From JAFGJU01 sp964570935 (GTDB taxonomy: Bacteria > Eisenbacteria > RBG-16-71-46 > JAFGJU01), in the NCBI GenBank assembly GCA_964570935.1, contig CAZMZP010000053.1, positions 1-20,374 of the forward strand: a stretch of DNA of 20,374 nucleotides. The letters run 5' to 3'. Below the pieces are notes generated by a model that was given only the letters and a program-made list of their open reading frames with translations, was not told where the DNA came from and did no database searches. This document shows positions 6,790 through 13,436 of the stretch, one piece after another; position 1 is the stretch's first letter, and each line of letters begins with the position of its first letter. The translations under genes and the position numbers were made by a program.

Positions 6790-8097
6790 TCAGACTCTGC
6801 TGTATGGATAGAGCAAGAAAAACATGACGGAAATCGCGAAAAGCACCCACACGCCCCAGGTCAACTCCCTCGCCCTGCCGGACACGATCTTGAACAGCGG
6901 ATACAGCACGAACCCGGCTGTCATTCCGAACGCGATGTTGTACGTGAAGCTCATGAGCACGATCGTGGCCACTGCCGGGAAAAGCTCGGTGTAGTCGTCG
7001 AACGGAATGTGCCTGACCGGCGCCAGCATGAGGAACCCCACGACGACCAGCGCGGCTCCGTAAGCCGGGGCCGGAACCGCCAGGAACACCGGTGCGAAAA
7101 AGAGGCAGAGCAGGAACATGCCCGTCGTGACCAGGGACGCGAACCCGCTCCTCGCGCCTGCCTCCACGCCGGCGGCGGACTCGATGTACGTGCCGGTGGT
7201 GGACGTGCCGGCCAGTGCGCCCGTCACGGTGGCGATCGCGTCGGCCATCATGGGTTTTTCCATCTCCGGCAGGTTCAGGTTCTTGTCCAGGAATCCCGCC
7301 CTGGCCGACACCCCGACCAGCGTTCCAAGCGTGTCCACGAAGTCGAGCACGAACAGAACGAGCACAATCGGAAGCACGTCCCGGGTCAGCGCCGCCGGAA
7401 TGTCCAGCTTGAGGAACGTGGGCGCCAGCGACGGGGGCGCGGACACCACGCCCCTCGGCCACTCCGCCGCTCCGAGGACGTACGCTAACAGGCTTGTTCC
7501 CAGCATCCCTATCAGGATCGCAGCCGGGACTTTCCGTATCATCAGCATACACATCAAGACTATGCAAAAGATGGCGAGAAGCGGTCCGGCCGAGGTAAGG
7601 TCTCCGATCTTCACCGGGCTGCCCGCGCTGCCCAGACGGACCAGGCCAGTCGTGTTGAGGCCGATGAACATCATGAAAAAGCCGATGCCGACGGCGAAAC
7701 TGCACTTGAGGCTGTCGGGCATTGACCTGGCCACCCAGCTCCGAATACGCAGCGCCGTGGTGACCACGAAGATGACGCCGCCCAGGCACACGGCCCCGAG
7801 CGCCGTCTGCCACGGCACGCCCATGGCTATGCACACGGTGTAGGCCAGGAACGCGTTCTCGGCCATGTAAGGCGCGATGGCGAAGGGCCGCCTGGCGTAG
7901 ACCGCCATCAGGAGCGTGCCCACGGCCGCCGCCACTATCGTGGCAGTCATGCTCGCGTCTTTGGGGAAACCGCCGTCCGCCAGGATGGCGGGGTTGACCA
8001 CGACGATGTAGGCCATCGCGAAGAAGGTCGTGATCCCGCCGATGACCTCAGTCCTGTAGTTGGTGCCCAGCTCGTCGAACTTGAAGAACTTCCGCAT
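6790..8097 (-). CDS. AzgA-type purine (guanine/hypoxanthine/adenine) permease, NCS2 superfamily
   Basis: A 435-residue polytopic membrane protein of the AzgA/GhxP branch of the nucleobase-cation symporter-2 superfamily; relatives import adenine, guanine or hypoxanthine with protons. Signatures are GITTFFAMAYIVVVNPAIL (21-39), IAPYMAENAFLAYTV (74-88), the DFVDTLGTLVGVSARAG segment and the STTGTYIESAAGVEAGARSG segment. Relatives such as GhxP have a glycine-rich version of the second motif (APGMGxNAF), so the Tyr and Glu here may alter substrate choice. It follows the small hydroxylase subunit after 61 bp, which contain a GC-rich hairpin. Its place next to two xanthine dehydrogenase-like enzymes is the best evidence that the operon acts on purines. 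The exact base carried cannot be read from sequence. Confidence 0.92.
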   Translation of the reverse strand: MRKFFKFDELGTNYRTEVIGGITTFFAMAYIVVVNPAILADGGFPKDASMTATIVAAAVGTLLMAVYARRPFAIAPYMAENAFLAYTVCIAMGVPWQTALGAVCLGGVIFVVTTALRIRSWVARSMPDSLKCSFAVGIGFFMMFIGLNTTGLVRLGSAGSPVKIGDLTSAGPLLAIFCIVLMCMLMIRKVPAAILIGMLGTSLLAYVLGAAEWPRGVVSAPPSLAPTFLKLDIPAALTRDVLPIVLVLFVLDFVDTLGTLVGVSARAGFLDKNLNLPEMEKPMMADAIATVTGALAGTSTTGTYIESAAGVEAGARSGFASLVTTGMFLLCLFFAPVFLAVPAPAYGAALVVVGFLMLAPVRHIPFDDYTELFPAVATIVLMSFTYNIAFGMTAGFVLYPLFKIVSGRARELTWGVWVLFAISVMFFLLYPYSRV

Positions 8098-8111
8098 GCC
8101 GACCCCCGTGC

Positions 8112-8136
8112 GCCGGCCCCGAAGGCCCGGGCCGGC
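8112..8136. other. GC-rich hairpin between hydroxylase small subunit and permease genes
   Basis: GCCGGCCC (8112-8119) and GGGCCGGC (8129-8136) form a perfect 8-bp stem around a nine-base loop, within the 61-bp gap. There is no following U-run in the minus (transcribed) direction, so it may be a partial terminator, an RNase barrier or an mRNA stabiliser that sets permease expression apart from the enzyme genes. Confidence 0.4.
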
Positions 8137-8158
8137 CGAGCAGTCTTTGAGTCTGGAC

Positions 8159-8656
8159 TTACGGCCTGAACTTGGCCAGGTCTGCGTCCGAAATCTGTGA
8201 CACCGAGTTTCTGAGCGCGTCCATCACCTGGGCGTAGCCGGTGCAGCGGCAGAGGTTGCCGTCTATCGCGCTCTTCATCTCGGCCTCCGTGGGATTCCTG
8301 CTCTCGAGCAGGAGGCCTATCACCGACATCACCATGCCGGGCGTGCAGAAACCGCAGTGGACGGCTCCTGATTCAACGAACGCCCGCTGGACCGGGTGCA
8401 GGTCTCCGAGCCCGGCCGGAGCCACTCCCTCGATGGTCCAGACCTGCGCGCCGTCAATCTGCGGAGACAGCACCATGCATGAGTTGACCGCCCGGCCGTT
8501 GAGCAACACCGTGCAGGCGCCGCACTCTCCTATCTCGCAGCCGCACTTGGTGCCGGTGTAGCCGAGGCCGTCGCGCAGAAGCTCGAGCAGGGTGCTCCCC
8601 GCCGGCACCTCCCGCTCGAACGCGACTCCATTCAGGCGAAACCTCACGCGGAACAT
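8159..8656 (-). CDS. Xanthine dehydrogenase-family small subunit ([2Fe-2S]), set 1
   Basis: A 165-residue iron-sulfur subunit that passes electrons from the molybdenum site to FAD. The plant-type cluster is C40-x4-C45-x2-C48-x11-C60 (GCEIGECGACT), with an extra Cys38. The second cluster in the alpha-helical domain is C101-x2-C104 (CGFCTPG) and C136-x-C138 (NLCRCTGY). This is the full pattern of XdhC/CoxS-type subunits and the length is normal. The ATG at 8656 is chosen because it begins the typical FRVRFRLNG strand, has GGAGG upstream and lies 1 bp after the medium-subunit stop; a longer frame start at 8749 would overlap that gene. It should partner the medium (8658-9512) and large (9521-11986) subunits upstream. 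Substrate is not determined by this subunit. Confidence 0.94.
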   Translation of the reverse strand: MFRVRFRLNGVAFEREVPAGSTLLELLRDGLGYTGTKCGCEIGECGACTVLLNGRAVNSCMVLSPQIDGAQVWTIEGVAPAGLGDLHPVQRAFVESGAVHCGFCTPGMVMSVIGLLLESRNPTEAEMKSAIDGNLCRCTGYAQVMDALRNSVSQISDADLAKFRP

Positions 8657-8657
8657 C

Positions 8658-9512
8658 TCAACCGTCCCCTCCTCCGGCCACCTGGAGCAGGGCCCGCTCC
8701 ACGAGTCCTGAAAGCACCGGCTGTTTGTACGGCGTGGACCATCTGACACCGGTCCTCTTCACCATCAGCTCCGAGGCGAGCGCTCCGGCCTCCCTGGAAA
8801 GCTCCTCGGTGAGTCTCTGCCCCCGCAGGAGAGCCTCCACCTCGCCCAGTCTGCACGCAATCGGAAACGCCGAGCCGACGGACAGTCTCAAGTCCCGAAC
8901 GGCGCCGTCTTTTCCGGTTTCCGCGTACAGGCTCACTGTCATGCGCGATATGTTCACGGCCGCGCGGCGGCCCACTTTCACAAAAGCGAGCCGGGCTCCC
9001 GGCGCGGCCTTCCTGCAGCGTACCGAATGGAGAAGCTCGTCTGCTCTTTTGTGCGTGAGATACGGGCCGGATATGAACTCGGCCAGCTTCACACTGCGCG
9101 TCCCGCCCCGCGACACGAGCACCAGCTCGGCGTCGTGGCCGAGCAGCGCCGGAACCGTGTCCGCGGACGGGGACGCGTTCACGACGTTTCCGCCGACAGT
9201 CCCGCGGTTTCGTATTTGCTCCGTGCCCACGCACCCCGCGGCCAGCGACAGAAGCGGGACTCCGGCCTTGACACCCGGATGACGGGAGAGCGTGGAGTGC
9301 GTGACTGAGGCGCCGACCTCCACCACCTCGCCGTCGGTCCGCACGAAGTCCAACCCCAGGCCCGTGACGTCGAGCAGCTTCCTGGGTCCTCCTTGCCGCA
9401 ATTGGACAATCACGTCCGTGCCACCGGCAATCGGCGTGACGTCGCCCGAGGCCATCAGCTCAAGGGCCTCCTCAAGCGACTGCGGCCGGGCGTAAGAGAC
9501 TACGTTCAGCAT
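8658..9512 (-). CDS. Xanthine dehydrogenase-family FAD-binding (medium) subunit, set 1
   Basis: A 284-residue FAD subunit of the CoxM/XdhB type, which takes electrons from the [2Fe-2S] clusters and passes them to NAD or another acceptor. The FAD pyrophosphate-binding motifs are AGGTD (29-33) and GTVGGNVVNASPSAD (104-118), both intact. The C-terminal half is the CO dehydrogenase flavoprotein C-terminal domain, with VGSAFP-like and KRTGVRW segments. The ATG is 8 bp after the large-subunit stop, and AAGGATAG across that stop serves as ribosome binding site. Next downstream is the matching small subunit after 1 bp. The first residues, MLNVVSYARPQSLEEAL, are typical of the family start. Confidence 0.94.
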   Translation of the reverse strand: MLNVVSYARPQSLEEALELMASGDVTPIAGGTDVIVQLRQGGPRKLLDVTGLGLDFVRTDGEVVEVGASVTHSTLSRHPGVKAGVPLLSLAAGCVGTEQIRNRGTVGGNVVNASPSADTVPALLGHDAELVLVSRGGTRSVKLAEFISGPYLTHKRADELLHSVRCRKAAPGARLAFVKVGRRAAVNISRMTVSLYAETGKDGAVRDLRLSVGSAFPIACRLGEVEALLRGQRLTEELSREAGALASELMVKRTGVRWSTPYKQPVLSGLVERALLQVAGGGDG

Positions 9513-9520
9513 GTCGTGAC

Positions 9521-11986
9521 CTATCCTTCGCTCCGCTTCTCGCTCGCGGAATCGCGTTGGGTGCTCGTCAAATCGCGATGGGCGCTGGCGGAGCCAAGTT
9601 GGACCGCGGCGGACCCTCGCTCGCCCTTGCGCGAGAGACTCCTCCCGAGAAGCACTCTCTCCAGCGTCAGAGGCAGCTCGCGTATCCTGTTGCCGGTCGC
9701 GTTGGCCACGGCGTTCGCGATGGCAGGCGCCGCTATCTCGCAGGCAGGCTCTCCCAGCGTCTTCGCGCCGTGAGGCCCGATTTCGTCCGGATTCTCTATG
9801 AAAAGGACTTCGACCTGCGGCACGTCGCTCGCGGTCGGAAGCAGGTACTCATCGAAATTCCCCAGCACCGGAACCCCGTGGTCTTCGGCGTACTCCTCCA
9901 GCAGGGCGTACCCCAAACCCATGGCCACACCGCCGTACACCTGGCCTCTGGCTCCGTTCAGGTTTATGACCCTGCCCACGTCGTGTGAGCTCACGAACCT
10001 GGTCACGCTGACCCTGCCCGTCACCGTGTCCACTTCCACCTCCGCCAGGTTGGCGCCGTAGACGTAGGTGAAGTAGGCGTCCCCCTGCCCGGTCTCCTCG
10101 TCCCAGGAGGTTGCTGGAGCCTTGTACCAGCCGTGAGCGTAAAGGGAGATTCCTTTGTGGAAGCAGAGGCCTGCCAGGTCGGCAAACGGGACGACCCGGT
10201 CCGCGCGGCGCGCGCAGTTGTCCCGGAACTCGACCGCGCGCGCGTCGCACGCCAGTCTCTCCGCTGCCGCCGGTCGCATTCTGGAAAGCAGCTCTTCGCA
10301 GGCCTTCCTGGCGGCGTTTCCTGCCATGAGAGTCGTGCGGGAGGCCACAGTCGGCCCCGAGTCCGGAAGCCGGGAAGTGTCGGCCGGCAGGAAGCGAACC
10401 TTGTCCAGTGTGATTCCGAGCTCCTCGGCGACGACCAGAGAGATTGTGGTGGAGGCGCCCTGCCCCATGTCGACGAGCCCGGTGGACACGATCACGGACC
10501 CATCGGTCTGCACCGATACTGTAACGCCGGCCGCGTCGACGCCTTCAGCGCCGAGCGACACGCCTCTGTAACTGCACGATATTCCTATCCCCTTCTTCAG
10601 CCGCGAACCCTTCGCGGCCGGGGCCGCTGCGGCCGCCGGCGGAGATGCCCCTGGAGGGGCCGTAGCCTCTGCGGCGACCCCGCCTCGGGCGTTCTCACGC
10701 GCGAATCGAGTCCGGGTCGCTTCGAACTCTCCCGTGTCCGCTACCGCGCGCAGCGCCTGCACGAGACTCACTTCGTGGGTCAGCTTCTGGCCCGTGGCCG
10801 TCTCCGACCCGTTCGTGAGCGCGTTCATCAGTCTGATTTCGAGCGGGCTCTTCCCCACCGCTTCCGCAAGCTCGTCCATGAGGGATTCTGCCGCGAAGCA
10901 GACCTGAGGCGAACCGAACCCCCTCATCGCGCCCGTGTAGCAGTTGTTTGTGTAGGCCGCGCGCACGTCGGTCCTGACGTGAGGCACGACGTAAGGGCCG
11001 GTGGCCTGCACCACGGAGCGCCAGGTGACGAACGGAGACATGGTGGCGTAGGCGCCGGCGTCCGCGACGATGTCGATGCTCATGGCCTTGAGCTTACCGT
11101 CCCTGGAGGCGCCCACCTTGTACCGCATCACGTAGGGATGCCGTTTGTAGGATTCCCTCATGGAGCTTTCGCGCGAGTTGACCATCTTGACCGGTCTTCC
11201 AGTCGCGAGGGCCAGCAGCGCGGCCCGGCAGCACAGAGCGCTCATCACTTCGTCCTTCCCGCCGAAGGACCCGCCGAGCACGGATTGGATTATTCTCACG
11301 CGGTTGAGCGGAAGCCCCAGAACCCTCGCCACCGCTCTCCTGATCGAGTAGAGATTCTGGACGGAGCCGGTGATGGTCACACCGCCGTTCTCGCCGGGCC
11401 GGCACAGCACCGCCTCCGGCTCGATGTACGAGTGCTCCACCTTCTGGGTCCGGTACTCCCGTTCCAGGACAACGTCCGATTCGGCAAGCCCCTTCTCCGG
11501 GTCACCCCTTCTCACCTTGTGATGCACGCAGAGGTTTCCGCCGGGGTGGACGGAAGGAGCTCCGGGCTCGAGAGCTTGCTCGGGGCCCGAGACGACAGGG
11601 AGCGGGTTCAATTGCACACGGATCAGGCCCGCGGCAGCCTTCGCGACTTCCTCCGTCTCGGCGGCCACCACGGCCACCGCGTCGCCGGCGAACCTCACAC
11701 GGTCCGAACAGAGGACCATCTGATGAGGCGTAACGAAGCCGAAGGACTTCTCTCCGTGGATGTCCGCGTGAGTGAGCACCGCCCTCACGCCCGGCAGTCC
11801 GGCGGCCGCCGACACGTCCACGGACACTATCTCGGCATGAGGGAAATCGGCGTGCCTGGTGCAGCCGTACAGCTGGCCCCGTTCGTAGCAGTCCGCCCCG
11901 TACAAGGCGCGGCCGGTGACCTTGTCGACCGCGTCGACGTTGAGGGCGCTCTTACCGATGAGATTGAATTCACGGGTGTCCTTCAT
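9521..11986 (-). CDS. Xanthine dehydrogenase-family molybdopterin-binding large subunit, set 1
   Basis: An 821-residue catalytic subunit of the xanthine oxidase superfamily, binding the molybdenum cofactor. Landmarks are FGGKDE (241-246), AMRGFGSPQ (353-361), MGQG (507-510), DTSRLPDSGPTVASR (536-550) and the catalytic Glu746 in TLGEPA (743-748). The CO dehydrogenase AYRCSFR loop is absent, so it is not a true CoxL. AMRGFG in place of the bovine FRGFGG differs at the Phe position and hints at a substrate other than plain xanthine. Residues about 435-460 form an Ala/Pro linker insertion, and residues 788-815 are heptapeptide repeats beyond the family's usual end (RELPLT-ERV). It overlaps the medium subunit of set 2 by 4 bp upstream. 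A purine or nicotinate-like substrate is inferred from context. Confidence 0.92.
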   Translation of the reverse strand: MKDTREFNLIGKSALNVDAVDKVTGRALYGADCYERGQLYGCTRHADFPHAEIVSVDVSAAAGLPGVRAVLTHADIHGEKSFGFVTPHQMVLCSDRVRFAGDAVAVVAAETEEVAKAAAGLIRVQLNPLPVVSGPEQALEPGAPSVHPGGNLCVHHKVRRGDPEKGLAESDVVLEREYRTQKVEHSYIEPEAVLCRPGENGGVTITGSVQNLYSIRRAVARVLGLPLNRVRIIQSVLGGSFGGKDEVMSALCCRAALLALATGRPVKMVNSRESSMRESYKRHPYVMRYKVGASRDGKLKAMSIDIVADAGAYATMSPFVTWRSVVQATGPYVVPHVRTDVRAAYTNNCYTGAMRGFGSPQVCFAAESLMDELAEAVGKSPLEIRLMNALTNGSETATGQKLTHEVSLVQALRAVADTGEFEATRTRFARENARGGVAAEATAPPGASPPAAAAAPAAKGSRLKKGIGISCSYRGVSLGAEGVDAAGVTVSVQTDGSVIVSTGLVDMGQGASTTISLVVAEELGITLDKVRFLPADTSRLPDSGPTVASRTTLMAGNAARKACEELLSRMRPAAAERLACDARAVEFRDNCARRADRVVPFADLAGLCFHKGISLYAHGWYKAPATSWDEETGQGDAYFTYVYGANLAEVEVDTVTGRVSVTRFVSSHDVGRVINLNGARGQVYGGVAMGLGYALLEEYAEDHGVPVLGNFDEYLLPTASDVPQVEVLFIENPDEIGPHGAKTLGEPACEIAAPAIANAVANATGNRIRELPLTLERVLLGRSLSRKGERGSAAVQLGSASAHRDLTSTQRDSASEKRSEG
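9542..9625 (-). repeat. Four 21-bp repeats at the 3' end of a hydroxylase large subunit gene
   Basis: Units 9542-9562, 9563-9583, 9584-9604 and 9605-9625 align without gaps. The first two are closest: gctcgcggaatcgcgttggg versus gctcgtcaaatcgcgatggg. On the minus strand they encode the heptapeptides GERGSAA, VQLGSAS, AHRDLTS and TQRDSAS, just before the stop. The period is a multiple of three, so the frame is kept. Confidence 0.75.
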
Positions 11987-12828
11987 GACGAACGTGCCGT
12001 CTCCTCGAGGCCTCTCCTCAATACGGTGCCAGCCATCTCGCGCCTGTACTCCGCAGTGGAGCGTATGTCGTCGATGGGCCGCGCCTCGGACTTGATGAGC
12101 TCGCAGGCGGCGGCTATCGTGCGTGCAGTCAATTCCCGGCCGGTCAGGAGCTCCTCGGTGCGAGTCGCTCTGACGACGGTGGGCGCGACCGCGCCCAGGG
12201 CGATCCTCACCCGCGCCACGGACTTCTTCCTCATGACCATGTCGGCCGCGACCGACACCTTGCTCACGGCCAGCGCCTTTCTGATCGCGAGCCGGTTGAA
12301 GAACCCGCTGCCCCCGGACCTCTGAAACGTTATGGACGTGATTAGCTCGTCGTGCCTCAACACAGTGAGGCCCGGCCCGGTGAAGAAGTCCTGGACCTCA
12401 ACGCGACGTTTGCCCCTCACGGACGAAAGCTCCAGCACGGCTCCCAGGACGTACAGGGGCGGTATCAGGTCGCCGGACGGAGAGCCGTTCGCCAGGTTCC
12501 CGCCGACCGTCGCGCGGTTCCTTATGGGTGGTGAGCTGGCGAGGCCGGCTGCCTCCACCAGCTGAGGCGCGAGCCGTTTCAGCGCCGAAGACTCCGCTAT
12601 CTCGGCAAACGTGACGAGAGGCCCCAGCTTCAGCGTCTTTCCGGCTGAAATCCCGCGGAGCGAGTCGACGCCGTCCAGGACCAGCAGCCGCGGCCACGGC
12701 CTGTCGATGACGTCGTGCAGCTTGACCAGTGCGTCCGTCCCGCCGGCCACGCACACGACACCCTTCATCGCCTTGGACTGCAGGGCGTCCTTGAGCGTCA
12801 CGGGGTTGATGGTCTCGGCAGTTCTCAT
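11983..12828 (-). CDS. Xanthine dehydrogenase-family FAD-binding (medium) subunit, set 2
   Basis: A 281-residue CoxM/XdhB-type flavoprotein subunit. FAD motifs are AGGTD (28-32) and ATVGGNLANGSPSGD (106-120), followed by LIPPLYVLGA. The C-terminal domain carries IRKALAVSKVSVAAD and VRIALGAVAPT, as in other members. It is clearly paralogous to the set 1 medium subunit but well diverged, so the two sets are not a recent duplication. Its start overlaps the set 2 small subunit by 4 bp (ATGA) and its stop overlaps the set 1 large subunit start by 4 bp, so the two hydroxylases are translationally coupled in one transcript. Confidence 0.94.
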   Translation of the reverse strand: MRTAETINPVTLKDALQSKAMKGVVCVAGGTDALVKLHDVIDRPWPRLLVLDGVDSLRGISAGKTLKLGPLVTFAEIAESSALKRLAPQLVEAAGLASSPPIRNRATVGGNLANGSPSGDLIPPLYVLGAVLELSSVRGKRRVEVQDFFTGPGLTVLRHDELITSITFQRSGGSGFFNRLAIRKALAVSKVSVAADMVMRKKSVARVRIALGAVAPTVVRATRTEELLTGRELTARTIAAACELIKSEARPIDDIRSTAEYRREMAGTVLRRGLEETARSS

Positions 12829-13436
12829 CCAGCTGTTCTCCGCCGCGGGCGCGCGGGACTGCTCTTACGGTGCCGCGCTGGGCCTGTCCCGCGAGGACGG
12901 CCGCCATTCGTCAGGCGCGACGGGCTCGCGCCACGGCCGCGCCGCACGTTCGCGCGAGGCCGCTTCCCGCCGGCTCCGGCCATGTTCTTCGCGGCCAGCT
13001 CGACCGCGGTGACTATCTTCTCGTAGCCGGTACAGCGGCACAAATTCCCGGACAACGCGCTTCTTATCTCAGCTCTCGAAGGGTCGGGCCGCCTCTGGAG
13101 GAGCGCCACGGCCGAGAGCACCGCCCCCGGAGTGCAGAAGCCGCACTGCACCGCACCCACCTCCGCGAACGCTTCCTGCACCGGATGGAGCTTCCCACCG
13201 GGCGCCAGCCCTTCGATAGTGACGAGCTCTCTGCCCGCCAGCTGTGACGCGAGGAGCAGGCACGAGCAGACGGGGGCGTCGTCCAAAAGAACTGTGCAGG
13301 AGCCGCACTCCCCCTTTCCGCATCCTTCCTTGGTGCCGAGCAGGTTGAGCCGTTCCCGCAGCAGGTCCAGGACGCGCTCGCCTCCCGTCACCTCCAGCTC
13401 CACCGGCTTTCCGTTGAGTTTGAACTTGAGCTTCAT
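12825..13436 (-). CDS. Xanthine dehydrogenase-family small subunit ([2Fe-2S]), set 2, with basic tail
   Basis: A 203-residue iron-sulfur subunit. Cluster one is C39-x4-C44-x2-C47-x11-C59; cluster two is C98-x2-C101 (CGFCTPG) with C133-x-C135 (NLCRCTGY). The family normally ends near residue 155, after the TAVELAAKNM helix. Here about 48 further residues follow, rich in Arg, Pro, Gly and Ser (for example RGRGASPSRL and RHRKSSPARPRRR). This tail has no homologue in the set 1 small subunit and looks like low-complexity extension into the junction with the next gene, whose start overlaps the stop by 4 bp. The tail might bind nucleic acid or acidic partners, or be neutral. Core assignment is firm. 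Confidence 0.93.
   Translation of the reverse strand: MKLKFKLNGKPVELEVTGGERVLDLLRERLNLLGTKEGCGKGECGSCTVLLDDAPVCSCLLLASQLAGRELVTIEGLAPGGKLHPVQEAFAEVGAVQCGFCTPGAVLSAVALLQRRPDPSRAEIRSALSGNLCRCTGYEKIVTAVELAAKNMAGAGGKRPRANVRRGRGASPSRLTNGGRPRGTGPARHRKSSPARPRRRTAG

Noticed and set aside
6773..7834. Upstream extension of the DUF362 frame through the permease gene.
   Set aside because: The extension is out of frame with the permease and low-complexity; the ATG at 6772 has a near-perfect Shine-Dalgarno and is followed by a Tat signal.
10133..12325. 730-residue plus-strand open frame opposite the hydroxylase genes.
   Set aside because: It is antisense to large and medium subunit genes with intact motifs; its Arg/His/Gly-rich translation has no recognisable fold.
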